Assembly: GCA_020466095.1 (NCBI GenBank)
Contig: CM035808.1
Location: 29,045,345 to 29,109,344 of the forward strand
Origin: Chlorops oryzae
Lineage: Eukaryota > Arthropoda > Insecta > Diptera > Chloropidae
Direction of reading: 5' to 3'
Length of the DNA stretch: 64,000 nucleotides
This document shows, piece by piece, positions 12,985 through 26,301 of this stretch; position 1 is the first letter of the stretch, and each line of letters begins with the position of its first letter. The notes below the pieces were generated by a model. The model saw nothing but the letters and a program-made list of their open reading frames with translations, was not told where the DNA came from and ran no database searches. Both the position numbers and the translations under genes were made by a program.

Positions 12985-13420
12985 ACAGGTACAAAATAGG
13001 CGACCTGTCGTGCTATTTAGGTTGAAAAATTCCGAAGAACTCTTTTAATAGGAATTGCCACACAAATATGCTAGAGAACATTTGGAGTATTCTATTTATA
13101 TATTTATTTTTTTTCAAATTCAGATCCAATTTGGCTTAATTTTTTCGCACGGAAAGCATTTTATTTTTATTTAAAATGACGCTGGCGGCAAGTAACGGAA
13201 ATTTTCCAAATTGATATTGAGTTTTGTTGATGGAAATATTCATTATGGTGAATTGTTATTGCTACTAAATAAACTTTTTATTTGCTGACGAACCGTTAGT
13301 TGGATTAAAAATAGTGATGAATTTTGCGCAATAAAAAAAAAAATTGAATTTGAAGTGAACACTCTCAAAAGAGGGAACCTCTTAAATACGGGAAAAAGTC
13401 GAAGGATTTTGGACAAAGGA
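12985..13420 (-). repeat. Right arm of long diverged inverted repeat
   Basis: This is the inverted partner of 11060-11465. It could be the second terminus of one large foldback element of about 2.4 kb, or an independent inverted copy of the same dispersed repeat. No terminal motif or target duplication could be identified to decide. Confidence 0.75.
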
Positions 13421-15714
13421 ATTTTTTGAGTAGATAAAATACTTGACTAGTTGAGCTCAGGTTCATTGTGCCTTTATTAAATTTGTCTTATAACAAGTGT
13501 TGATATTTGAAAGAGCGCTTATACCAAATTAAAACATTAATTAACTTTCAGTTTCATTTTGGGTTTTATCACCGTAAAAAGGAAACGAAACTTTACGTGA
13601 ACAACAACCACAGAACCATGACGACATATGTATATATATGTGGGAAAATCTCAGAATCGCCAAAGGGCTATGTACTTTGAAATGCACACATGTATCTTAC
13701 TTTGGCGCTGAATTGTTGCCATAAAAAGCCAATTTAAAGTGTATGCTTTTGACACATATGGGAAGGTTGATTCATTTTTTTGGTTGGTTATTCTTTTTTT
13801 TTTTTTTTTTTTCGGCAGCCCTTTCGGTGTGAGTTCCCTTTTTAAGTTTCCCCTCAAGCCATTATTATGTCGTCACATGCTTTTTGTCGTTCATGACAAG
13901 TTTATGGTTTTTGTTGATTCTCATGCAAGGAAAGTGATTTTCCTCTTGTTGAGCCACGACAATGTGATAAAAATAAATATAAAAAAAGGATCCCACGTAT
14001 CGTAGATTATCCTTTCTTAAATTTCAAAGTCAGATTTCATTTTAAAGATAAGACAATACTTCCTTGTGGGTTCTGCATGAATTTTGGTTAGCAATTTCGA
14101 TTACTAAATATATTTGTATATACATATATACATATCAAGGTTGCATAGAAACTTGGAGTGCTTTAATTTCCTTTTAAACGGTAATACAATCTTACATTTA
14201 TCCAATGTAGCTACTTCACCTGCGGAAGAACTTTTCAACCACTAATTTCACTTCACTTTGAACAAGCAATCATCTTTTTCATTTTAGGAATATTTAGGAA
14301 ATACAACGCACAGTCTGTGGGAAATTGCTTTAATCATGTCTTAAGGAAGACCCTGAGATTGAGGTAGATAGACGGAATAAGAAAGCTGTTTCATAATTTG
14401 AATTTGATATGAAAACAAAGCACCGAAGAATATGCCATGAATCGATATACCTTTTTTCAAGCGCAAAGAATTCTCTTCTATGTTTTAGTAGTGCTTTAGT
14501 TCTCACAATGGAAATAGTGTAATAGGTAGATTTATGTATCCTGAATTCAGTTTTAACCAAAAACCACTTTCCACTGCTCCATAGATTGTTTCATCCTGGG
14601 AAGAGAATTTTTACTCAAACATTCTTTCTCTCAATAATTTATATATTCCGAAAAGCCAATCATCACATCCATAAGGGAATCCACTGTGACCCAATCGTAA
14701 AAGGAAGGCTATAAAGTAGGCTCCATAAGTTTGACTCACATAATCTTTTGGCCCTTATTGTCGCTTCAATTGAAGTTCTTCGAAATTAATTGGGCAATTA
14801 TTTCCCTATTAGTGTGTTACATGAATTTTACTCCAGGCCGTATGAGTACGGTGAAGTCAGTGTTAAAATTAATAGTGCGTATACGACGGGTTACCCTAAA
14901 GCTGTGCACACTACCTTGCGAAGAGCGTATCGTTGCTTTTAATTATTTCACAATACACTGTTTATCACGCGTTGCCCCATTTCCTTGTGCTAACGATATG
15001 AGAGAAGCTCTACGATGTGCTTTATTGACCCATTGATGGTGTTACAATAAAAAAGTTAATTTTCTCAGAAGAAACGCTCTTCTTGTTGTTGTTATTGTTT
15101 ATGTTGGTGTTGCTGTTTATATTTCATTATAGTCAGGTGTTATTCAGTATTAAATAACGTGTGTCAGAATTTATAAAAAAAGTAAATTGATAACAGAATA
15201 AAATAGAGGAAGAGTTTTAAAGAGTTAATGCGGTGAAAATAATAAAAAGTTTATAATAGGATTTAAAATGCTGTGCTTTCACCTGTGAAAACGGATTGCT
15301 AATCGGATTTCAAAATTGCAAAGTTGAGTGTTTATAGTTATTAAGAGCTTTACTTTGAAAATTTCTGGTGCTTAAGGAGCTATGGCTTTGATGTGTTCTG
15401 CCTAGGAATCATTAGGCATAGTCCAATAACTTAAGGAGACGTTCGAGCAGAACATTTTAATTATACTTCGGGGTTCTGACGTTTTTTTTTTTTGTTTTGA
15501 CTTCGCTTTAACTTATTTGAAATGATTGAGTTTGGATTATAACACAGAAAAGGGAATATTAGAGGAGGAGCGTGAGCAGATGGGGCCATTTAAAAAAGGA
15601 ATTAACTTAAGACTTAAGCCATAAGTCTGACTTGAATTTCATTATGAACTAAACCAACGAGGTTCTTCTTTATAATTGCCTGGATTATGCCATCGGGTAC
15701 AGAAAAATTTGCAA
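13421..15714. other. AT-rich non-coding stretch
   Basis: No gene is recognised. A long T-run at about 13794-13812 and short TATA/ACATATA tracts near 14110-14135 are the only low-complexity features. Frames of 76-101 codons have no recognisable domains. Confidence 0.55.
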
Positions 15715-15948
15715 GGCTCGGATTTTGTTGACTTTTATACATTTAAAGCATACTTTATGGGGAAAAACAAATTTTCTTACCAACATTTTGCGAATAAGTT
15801 TAGCGAAGTTAAACTTCAAGCATTTATAATTTCAAGAAAATTAATATTGAAGTAAAATCGATTGGAATCTTAACTTTATGTGAGGTGAACAGCATTTGCA
15901 CTCCATAAAGTATGCTTTAAATTTATAAAAGTCAACAAAATCCGAGCC
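15715..15948 (+). mobile_element. 234-bp MITE, copy 1
   Basis: The termini ggctcggattttgttgactt (15715) and aagtcaacaaaatccgagcc (ending 15948) are inverted over about 46 bp with one mismatch seen. The interior is AT-rich and non-coding. A related copy lies 148 bp downstream in inverted orientation. I could not fix a target duplication, so the superfamily is open. Confidence 0.8.
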
Positions 15949-16096
15949 GTGATTATTTGTATAGAAGTTCCATTAAAATGTTTTCGTCCTAATATGAAAG
16001 CTTCTTTAAAGTAAGTATATAAAATGGCTTACTTTTTTAATAGTTTCAGTTTTCAGTATTTTAAAAATAATGCCTTCAATATTAAGTTATAAGCAG

Positions 16097-16332
16097 GGCT
16101 CGGATTTTGTTGCATTTATAAATTTAAAGCATTCCTTTTGGAATACAAATTTTGTTCAACTTACATAAATGTTAAGATTCAAACCGATTTTTAACTTCAG
16201 TATGCACTTTTTTGAAGTTAGAAAACCGGTTCGAAGTTCAACTTCGTTCAACTTATTCGCAAAATGTTTGGAAGAAAACTTTTTGCTCCATAAAGTATGT
16301 TTTAAACTTATAAATGTAAAAAAATCCGAGCC
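16097..16332 (-). mobile_element. 236-bp MITE, copy 2 (inverted)
   Basis: The termini are ggctcggattttgttgcatt and the inverted end finishing aaaatccgagcc. Its interior, read on the minus strand (cattttgcgaataagttgaa...gaatcttaacattta), matches copy 1 read on the plus strand (cattttgcgaataagtttag...gaatcttaacttta), showing that the copies are in opposite orientation. It is more diverged than copy 1. Confidence 0.78.
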
Positions 16333-19300
16333 TTGGTTATAACTATTTTTAAGGACTGATTGATTTCCTAATGATAATTGGTCTCTTCAATGCGAGGCTC
16401 TAATGGGATTCCTTTAACACATCCCTAAATGAATTTGTCTGAAAACACTCATAAATTAACACTTCATTATTTATGAATGAAATAAGAAGGATTTTTTTAA
16501 ACTGTTCCATGATTTATGGTATAGGCAAACGAACCATCCAAACAATAAGCTACTTAGCAAAATAATAATCCAAAAGCTCAAAGTGTTCAAAGATAAATAT
16601 GAATTCACCGCAAGCGTTTAGAGAAAGAGAGAGAATTTATTATAGGAAAATAAATTAATTTTCATAGAATTATGAATTATGCATCATAATGCCCACAAGC
16701 TGCGAATTAGGTTAAATTCCTCGGAATTACTTAAATCTATGTACACATGTCGTTCGATGTTTTTGTTTAGCATTTAAATGCATTTTTCCGGCTTTGCTAT
16801 CATTTGCTGAACACTCATTTTCGCACGTGCCACGCGAGTACAATTGTCTAGTGTCTATATAAAATGATTTGCTATTTGCTTTATCAGCAGTTTATGAAAA
16901 GACCAAGTCCATATAAACGAAATCTGTTCGGTGGTGTTATTTTCTATTTGTATTTTCTGTCTTCTTTTTCTTTTTGCTTTTCCCTCGAATCACATTTGGG
17001 CTATTTTTGTTTGGTTTTTTTTATTTCGTTTCTATTGAGGCGCTTTTGCCTTTTTTTTTTTTTTTTTTTTTTTTGTTCCCACCGTTCCTTATCACTGTCA
17101 ATCAAAATTGATTGAAGTTTTACGTGACGTCACTGCTTAAGCAGTTTTGACACATAACATAAAAAGGCTCTTTTAATAAAAGCGATCCGAGTAACAATGC
17201 CCCCATTCAATTACAAATATTAAATGGCACGTTGGTATAAAATTCAAATGGGAAAGCAAACCCCAAAATGACCTTCGTTCAAATGAACTTTCTCCCGCCC
17301 TAACCATTCACCTCCGGATATCCCCACAAAAAACAAAACGAAAAAAGAAACAAAATCCAAAAATTCTGTATAAACTTGTTGCTTGTTAAAATGAAGAGCA
17401 AGTTCACCCTTCATTGATGGACCGCAAAATATTTTGTCGGCAAAATAAGTGGGAGTTTATGCTCTTCGAATAGAAGCTGTCAGTGGGAGATGGAATTTTC
17501 CTTTTCACAAAATCAGTCGCTCCATTGTAGGGAGGTGACAGTTAGTGTTCACACACACTTTGGGGACCTCATTGAAAACGATTTTTGAATGTTCGAAAAA
17601 TGGGAACTAGACAAATTATATCGGATTTTATGGAGTTCGAGAGAAAAAACACAAGAACATTTGCTTTGAATCTTTTGTTACAGACGAAAGACATTCATTT
17701 GAATAGTAATTTTTTCTTCTTCTTTTCATCGATGAGACGAATTCGCTGGCGCACTCAGCTGTGTACAGAATAAAAATATAAAAAAAAAACAGAGATATTT
17801 TCATAATTTTTTTTTTTTTTTACTTTTTACTTTACCAACAATGGAATCTCTTGAGAGCGGTTTTTCGCAATAGAACTTTTTCATTTGTTGAGATATAAGA
17901 ATGAATAAATAAATCGCACAAATGAAAACAATGTCCGACGAACCGGAATAAGTGATTGGCTTTTCAGATTATATATAAATCCAAGCTTATACCCCGGCTT
18001 ATCTTGAAGAAGCTAATAGTTTCCGACCTGTGGCCTTCTTTTATGTGTTTTACAAGATTTATAGTTTGCTTTTCTCTTTTTTGTTCCCTTCTGTCTTGAT
18101 TTGTTTTCTATTTGACACCAATTACCACCGAAGGTAATAGATTTATATACATACATTTAACGTTAAATGGCATTACGAACAGCTCAGATACGCAAGGTGC
18201 TTAAAAGCCGTCGTATTTCTCGTGAATGGCGTAAACGTGTCCTTGTTGATTTCTTTAGCTCAAAATCTTTTCATAAAAAATATAAGGAAAATTGAAAGAA
18301 AAATTGCGAAAATAAAAAAAAATACGAGAAAACGAGTAGGTTTATTAAATCCACTCGCAAATCGTCAGACACGAATAGCAGACAAATAGACGCCGAACTA
18401 TTACAGCACTGATGGAAAGTGCTACGTGACCTTGTGCCAAATTCTACCCCAAATGATGTTGGCTACGCCATGAGATGTTGGCATACGAACGACACTACGT
18501 GTATCTGAAATATCACGCCGAAGTTAACGGAAGTAGTTCAATTACTGTTGGATATATCACAGAAACCTTGCAGCATTCGTACCGAACCACATACGAAGGA
18601 ACACACACAAAAACACAAACCACTTGCGTACAACATTACAGGATTGCTGCCAAAGGAGCTTATGCGATTTCGTGCAGCACGTTGCAACGCGCACCTTCGA
18701 CGAGAATTTTAATAAACAAAAGCGAAGGAAATCACATCCAAATGAAGTAGAAAATGAAACGAGCGCACAATGTGAGCGGAGGGTGTGTAAAGTGCGTTCT
18801 GATTTCGGCAAAAAAAAAAAATACACTTTCGTTATGTAATGCATAGAATATAGATCCCCACAAACTCAAAGAACTAGTTCACCACCATTGAAATGGCTTT
18901 CGCTTGTTCTTATATCTATCTATGTATGTTATGTACTGTGCGTGCAGGTTCCTACTCGCAGTTCATAAGTCGTGGCTTTGCTTTCCGAAAAGCATTTGGA
19001 TGTCAAAAGTATTTAGTTTTACCAGCAGTTGAGAAAACTTTAATGTACGATCGAATGGAGCTTAACGCAAAAGCGTTGCAAAGACTGCCGCAGGGTACAA
19101 AATACAACAACAACAACAACAACAACAAAAGAAGAAGCAATTTCTTGGTAAATTAAAGGGGAGTTCAATTGATACATCTGCAAAGCAGTCTCAAATTGTC
19201 AACACGACTTAAAACCGTTGAGGGAGCGTCCCAATCATTATTTTGTTGTGGAAAATTTCCAATTCACAGTGTGAACGTTGAGAATGAGGAATAACAAAAC

Positions 19301-21584
19301 AGGAGCAGAAAGAAAAGAAGAAACCGTGGGGCTTTCCTTTGTTTAATTTGCATACTTTAAATGGTCAATAACTCCGAGAGTTATTTTAAAAGAATTTCCT
19401 CTGGAAAGGTCGGAGAAGACAATTTCATTTGAATGAAAAAGAAAAAAAAAATTTTTTTTATTTTTTTATTTCTTTGGTCGCGGTAGTTTGCCATCATAAA
19501 ACAGCAGACTTTGGCCTCACATAATCCCACTTCTTCTTGAGTAAAGTTCGACTGTATTCAAATTCGTCATTTAGAGTAGATTAGTCCGACTTAGTAAACA
19601 TTTAAAAAAGTATTTCATCTGTAATTCTATTTCATCAATTCTAAAGCATCATCTCGCTTGCGTCATCAATGAAGTTCTGGTACTGGTACCTTAATAAAAG
19701 TGCCTTTCCTGGGAAAGGGCAATTAAAGAAGGCATCATGCTTGGTGCTCTCTTTAATTAAGCGACAGAATTAAGCTCTTCTATCCACTTACCAAAAAGAG
19801 TCGCCTTGGAGGAAAACGATTTCAATTTAAATACATTCTTAGAAAAGGTTCAATTTTGGATTTGCCTTGATGAGTGGTTCTATTTGTTAAGAGTGTTCTG
19901 CTATGAGATATTTTAACATAGATACCTAAATATGTAGCGATTTAGCAGCGCATTTGAAGAATCTTTTACATATTTCCTGGAACTTGCGGCAGGCGATATT
20001 TTTAATCTGCAACACAGACAGGTGCGAACTTGTGTGCCAACCAAAGTCTCAAACATTTATCAAATCCCTCGTTCATGCTCGCACATATATACTTATATTT
20101 GTCTCATCATTCATCATGTGTATAACTGGGCGTTCTATTTGATCAAGGCAGACCGGTTTAAGCATAAGGACGTCGGTCTGCCTACCTTTTTGTATACTTT
20201 TACCCTTTGGGTTCTATTCAAATGAATTTTCCGGGCTCAATATCAATTTCCTAAAATATTTTGTATATGTTTTAAATAGAAACCACAAAATTCATAAGAG
20301 AACATATTTTTTTTTATATTTTTTTTTTTTTTTTGAGATATATTTCCTCAATCGTAGTGAAAGGCTTAAGACTTTATTTGATTTTGTTTCTGCAGACATA
20401 TTCTGCAAATTAAATAAATCCCTATTCAAATTGACTCATTCATTTGGTTTTCAAAATCATTCGACGATATTTTCAAATGAAAATCTTCTTTCAGACAGAA
20501 AATCCAATTTTCCTCTTTTCAAATTTTCATCTGTAGGTATATGATCTCTTTAAAAATAATTCAAATAAAATTCATAATAAGCATTTTGAATCACTGAAAC
20601 TCAACACAGCAATCGCAATTTTTACAGAAAGGATCTTTAAAGGATGAAAAGGACAAAAGTTCGCTTTTATATTAAAATTAATGATCTTTTTTTTTCGAAA
20701 TAGTTTAGCAGTAAACAGACCCATCTAATTAGACCCGAAGCAGGACAATTGGTGCTTTCATTTAATCCTAAAATCTATTGTTTTTCCCTTAAAATTCCTT
20801 GTTGAGTGTGTAAAAGAAAATTTAAATGGGAGATTCGCAAATAGCAAAAATTTTTAGAAGGTGGTAGTCGACGAGATACATATTTCTATGCAACTATACT
20901 TAACTTTACAATAAACGACAAGAAATATGAGAATTACTGCTTCCCTTAAGATAAGCAAAAGCGATTTTCTTCCTTTCGACACGCTCTCAACACTACACAA
21001 CAATTTCATCGCAACCTGGAAAAATTTTCTGCCTTCTGTAGGTTGATGCCATTTTATGGCATCATTTAATTTTACTCATAAAACACTGTAGCTCTCTGGG
21101 AAGGAAGGCCGTCAAAACTTCTTGTCGCAGGCAGAGGCGGAGGCATTAAGCTAAATAAATAACTATTTATATAATTGGACAATTTAATTAAAGGACAAAT
21201 TCAGGGATTTAAAAGACTTAAGGATCTCATTCGTGTTAAATCTATGGAAATCGCTATGCCATGGAAATTAGGAAGAACTGCACTACCAATAGCAGAGATT
21301 CTCAAACTACTTGGGATGATGACCCATCATCGGCCATCATCAGGAAGCCACCAGAATACTTATTAAAAATTAAATACAACCTAAAAGACTGTCGTCTGAA
21401 CTCTCTCGACTGAAATGCTCGAAGACAAAAACTTTTTCAATATCTTCCGAACAAAAGGAAACACTTCCGTTCTCAAAAGGACCGACTGCCTACATATATC
21501 GAAATGATTTCAGAGCATTCAAGAATGACAATGCTACTATTTCAATGCTTTTATGGTAAGGGTGAACACTTATATCCGGAATTT
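16333..21584. other. AT-rich non-coding stretch
   Basis: About 5.2 kb without a recognisable gene. Long T-runs (17051-17074, 17810-17821), an AAC microsatellite (19104-19128) and a short stem ggcagaccg...cggtctgcc (20147-20182) are present. Small frames around 18475-19156 have no recognisable product. Confidence 0.55.
19104..19128 (+). repeat. (AAC)n microsatellite
   Basis: About eight uninterrupted AAC units. It lies inside a chance open frame, where it encodes a short asparagine run. Confidence 0.9.
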
Positions 21585-21592
21585 ACAGATAC

Positions 21593-21775
21593 CAGGGGCG
21601 GACTGGGCCCCAGTGCACTGTATCTGGGATCAATACTCATGGAGTAAGGATTTTATTTTTTTATTTTTTTATTTATGACCAGTTTTTTTTTTTGCTGTAA
21701 GGTTTTTTTTTTCTAAGATAACGGGATCGCATTTTTCAAACGCCCGGTGGGCCCTTTGACCCCCAGTCCGCCCTG
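21593..21775. mobile_element. 183-bp hAT-type MITE with 8-bp TSD
   Basis: The element begins caggggcggactgggccc and ends ggtgggccc...cagtccgccctg, an inverted pair with a small indel. It is flanked on both sides by the exact 8-bp duplication acagatac (21585-21592 and 21776-21783). CAG-type ends plus an 8-bp duplication are diagnostic of hAT. There is no coding capacity; the core is T-rich. Confidence 0.92.
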
Positions 21776-21783
21776 ACAGATAC

Positions 21784-24700
21784 ATATATCCGACAAAAAC
21801 TGCATCCTCTCGCATGGCTTATGACTTTTGTGTGAAACGTTAAAAAATCATCGATTGAACCGCAAGATTCGGAAGATATATGTATGCATGTCGTTTGGGA
21901 AACGCATTTTCCTTTAACAATTACTCCATGTCGTCGTCTCAACTTAAGCACTTTAAGTTCCGAATACGCATAAGTAGAGCTCGAAATTTCCGTTAAACGC
22001 AAAATCGTAGAAAGCGAGCGCAAAAGAAAGCAAAAAACAAAGGAAAGAATAAAGAAACATTTTTATGACTAAGTGTTATGGCGCATAGCTATGCATATTA
22101 AAACTGACGACATTTTTTTTTTTCGCAGCTTTCGACGATTTTCTTCTCCTTCTTTATTGCTAGTTGCTTCAATTTGCTTCATGGATTGGTCTTCGCTGGT
22201 GTCCCTGCTATATATTCGGAATAGACATTATGGGTGCGTTCTTGGCTTGTTTAAATATTGTAGATCCTTTCACGCTTTTATGCTATTTGGTTAATAGTAT
22301 TGGATATTTATTTGCCTATTAAATATCCTTCTACTGTCGAATCTATGAGCACGTTTTCGGAAATGCGTTATATTCTTTTCTTGTTTTTTTTTTTTTTTTG
22401 GCATTTAATACAAAGAAAATAGACCGAGACGACCTTTTTGAATTCCAATTAAGTTTAAATTGGTTTAAGTCTTATCATCGTTAGCAAAAATACACATGTA
22501 CATTCGCGTATAGCATGTACATATGGAAGGCGAAGGATATGCAATTTATTTTCGTTCGGAAAAAATGAAATCGATTCATTGAATGGATTGCATGAAATAC
22601 TTTAAATAAAATAAATTCAGATCCAAGTAAAAGCTATGAGAGAAAATGTGTAGCCTAGCAATTTTAAATTGTAATTTATATCGAACAAAAATACCTTTTT
22701 AATGGGCGACTTACATTGTAGACCATCGATTGATTCGTTGCAAGGGAGAACATAGAGGGAACGGAGGAAACGACATGATGGAGTCAAACCGAGGATTTTC
22801 TCTTTTAAGGTTACCTTCTTTTCTAACGAGGGAACGTAAATTTTTCCACCAGACAAGCTCTGTGTTAAAGCGATGAAAAAAAAAAAAGATGGAGCAACTT
22901 GATTTAATGAAAGTCCTTTGTGAATAAATACGTATTGCATGTGCTCCGGCGGAACCTTTTCAAATGGTATTCATTTTAATTTTAATGGTTGAATAGTCTT
23001 GGCGATAGATAAGCTCCTACTCTCTACCAGCATCCTCCTCCTCCTCCTGATGTGTCCAAACTTGTGTGGTTTGACAAAAATGGAGCCGAAAGTTTTTTTT
23101 TTTTTTTTTCGCTTATACCAATTCTGAGTGACAGTCCCTTTGGGACTACCCAGCACGCATTTTAAGCGTTTCAAGTTCATTCATCCATCCACCTGATTTC
23201 TTTTCCACACTTTCGAAAGCTTGAAATTGCGTTTCGTGAAATATTTTCCCATTAAATGAAACTTTTTGGAAGAAAAAAAATCGAAGAGCATAAGGAAACG
23301 AGCAGGCCCGTCAAGAGGTGATTGTCAGCCGAGCCTTGATCTTAGGCCGATTGCGTGTAAATTGTTGCTGTGCCCGCAATTCCAAAGTACATAATTGCGT
23401 ATCATTACACTCGAATTTGCGTGCGCTTTGATGTTTACTTTCCTTAAGTGGAAAAGTTTTGCGGTGCCAAAAGAATTTAATTGAAAATTTCGAAAGTCCG
23501 TATTTCCTTCCATGCGTTGAGGTGCGCTCAAACGAATTAATGCATGAAAATTTTGGATAAAATATTAAGCAGGTAAGTAAGTACCTTCACTTCTCCTTCT
23601 ATTTTTTCTTTTTTGAATGTTTGGAAAACGCATTTTCGTGGAAGTGATTTTCAAACTTTGAGCTCCATAAATATTTGTTTTATTTCAAAGCTCTGCATTT
23701 CGAGGTTGATTTAAGTGTTTGAATGTTGTCGACTTTGCAGTTTTAATTATTTTAATAAATTTTCCCGTTTTTATTTATTTTGGAAATTTGTACCTACTTA
23801 TTAAAAAATATTTTTCTTTATTTGAATACAGAAAAATAACGGAATTCGTTAAGAAAACAAGCCGAAAATAAATTTGAGATCATCAATTAAAGTTGAAAAA
23901 AAAAGAAACTCACTTCAATAAACACCGCTTTAGACCAAATATAATCTCTGAATAACACAAAATTTGTACTTAAAACTCTTACTGAAACTCTTAAGTCGAA
24001 CACTCAAGAGGAGATTGTAAAAATTTGTAGCAATTTTTCATTGCCTTCCTTAACATCTATTGATGTCCTTTAACGAAATTCGAAAAATTTCATTTAAGAT
24101 CGCATGCGGAAAAAAGAGGAAAAAGTGATTTTTTTTTTTTGCTTCACTAATTTGAAATGTCCTTTTCAATATACAAGTTATCTTCAGTATTGTTGACAGA
24201 CTCTACTTATGCCATAACGAGAAATAAAATGGTATGAGAATCGGGCAAAAAGAAATGCGAAAGGAAATGACATAAGCCCAAAACAATAAAACACAAACGA
24301 ATATGTTGGAACGAATTCTTTTATGCCGTCAATATTGGTGCGGAAATTGCGAGATTCCGTTACAACAAGCAAACTTGAGACTTTCAAGAACAGAAGAACC
24401 AACAATAGCCATAAAGCAGAGCCAACAAAATCCAATCAATCCAAAATGTTCAAGTCAAAGAAAATTGATGAATATTTGCTTAAGTATGAGTTTTTCTAAC
24501 GTTTTTTTGAAACTGATATCGCGGCCTTTTTTTTTGTGGTACTCATCCTTCCAAGAAAAAAAAAAAATAAAATAGGCACGAGGCCACCCAGTTGCCACAG
24601 TCGTTGGGGGAAATCAAAAAGTCAACGAAGGCGTAAAGTAGTCAACAATATATTATCATAAAAACATATCAAGATATGTGTACAAATTTTCCAAATTGCT

Positions 24701-25820
24701 AAAGTGAAACTGAAACCCAAACAGCGTCAAACTAACAGAAACAAGAGCTAGGAAAAAACATTCATTATAGTATGTCATGCGATAATGATGAAAAAGTATG
24801 TGCGAGAATGTGATATAATGAATTCAAATGGATGTGCGATCAAAAAATAATGCGAATTTAAAAAGGACCACTAAGTTTTAATAGTCTCTTTATAAGAATT
24901 CTGTAGCCGCGATAGGAGACATTTGAGGCTCCATTACTATGGAGAAGTTTCTTTTTAACGGCCTTCTCGAAGGCCACATGTAAGAGTCTGATTTTCCGAT
25001 TCAAGTCGAGTTCATCAATTGTGTTTCAGACCGTCTGAATGGCATTTAATTATTCTAATCATACTTTCTTTTATGAAAAGCTAAGAAGTTACTCCAAATA
25101 TCACGGAATGAGTGAAAAAATTAAAGGGTGTTATAGTTTTGAAATCCCATGTTTTCGATGGTTAAACCGCAATTAAAGTATAGCATATGCACCACAGTTT
25201 TAAAGGAAATCGACTGCAGATTCTGAAAAAATAAGAAAAGCATATGCCTTTTTCTTACCAAAATGGCTGCCAAAGTAAAAAAATGGTAGGTTTTTTGGAA
25301 GTTTTGACTTTGACCGTTTATATTTCCCTCAATGCCTCAAACTTCTACCATCAATTTAATTTTATCTAAAAGCCCATTCCATTGGCTTTCGAACCGCATT
25401 ACAGCTTTTTTTTTACGATAAATCACTATCGTGGGAGAATTTTCTTTCTCGACGTTCTGCTTAAAAACTTAAGACCCTATAACTCCTCAGGGGTGAATAT
25501 GCGACCCTTACCTCTCATTCGATTTTTTGTTCATCTTGACCTCCCCTACCATTCCTATACAATATTTCTCATACACGTGTCGGTCGAATGCCATTGCGCT
25601 GAATGTGGGAAGAAATTGTTGAATTATCCATGGAAAAATTTCATGACTAAAATAAAAACTGGCAGAAAACATCCCGCATCCAATCAGTAACTTTTTCTAA
25701 AAATACTTCAAAGGAAAGATATTTTTAATATAGGCCTACCTAACAGAAAAAGAGAAATTGGCAAAAAATAACTTTTCAACCTAACCAAAAGAATAAGCCT
25801 CAAACGAGTACACCTACAAT
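21784..25820. other. AT-rich non-coding stretch
   Basis: No exon or RNA gene is recognised. The sequence agcag|gtaagtaagt near 23568-23586 looks like a 5' splice donor, but nothing supports an exon before it. Frames of 70-107 codons on both strands have no motifs. Confidence 0.5.
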
Positions 25821-25940
25821 CAGGCATGCTCTAGAAATCGAATATCCATAAAAAGATTCGGAATGAATGTGATTTCAATAGAAATTTCAGCTATTTCGAG
25901 TTTTTTTTTTTTATGGGGATTCGATTTTAGAGCATGCCTG
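25821..25940. mobile_element. 120-bp terminal-inverted-repeat element
   Basis: The ends caggcatgctctagaaatcg and gattttagagcatgcctg are inverted over about 34 bp with a few mismatches, and the arms close on ccataaaaa/ttttttatgg. It begins CAG and ends CTG as many hAT MITEs do, but no 8-bp duplication is visible (left flank ctacaat, right flank aatattg). Confidence 0.65.
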
Positions 25941-26043
25941 AATATTGTGTATTTCTTTCTAAATAATACAGGTCGAAAATACAAAATTACTCACAAAAAC
26001 CAAAATTAACAAAATTCTTTTATAGAAAGCTTCGTAACGCAAG

Positions 26044-26301
26044 TGAAGAAGGCGTGAAAACCTCTCTTGAATGAATGAAGCGCAGCAGGCCGGATTTAAC
26101 AATATAAAAAGTTTGTCAGGAACTGATTTAGAGTTTATTTAAACATTTAATTAAAAAAAAGAGACTTGGAAGGAAAAATAATATTAAAGTTACAATATAG
26201 CGTTTCGATGCTTTGGTACGCGTGCATCCGTTGGTTGTTCGTTCGCTACTGATTATTCAATTCGCTATTTCATACGTTCACTCAAAAGTGGGTTGCCAAC
26301 A
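26044..26301 (-). repeat. 3' LTR (258 bp)
   Basis: On the minus strand it starts tgttggcaacccacttttga at 26301 and ends ...gccttcttca at 26044. The Gag-Pol stop codon (26265-26267) lies inside it, so the last 11 or so residues of Pol are LTR-encoded. It matches the two halves of the 5' LTR base for base in my reading. Confidence 0.95.

Noticed and set aside
20147..20182. Short stem-loop ggcagaccg/cggtctgcc
   Set aside because: A nine-base stem is expected by chance many times in a window of this size.
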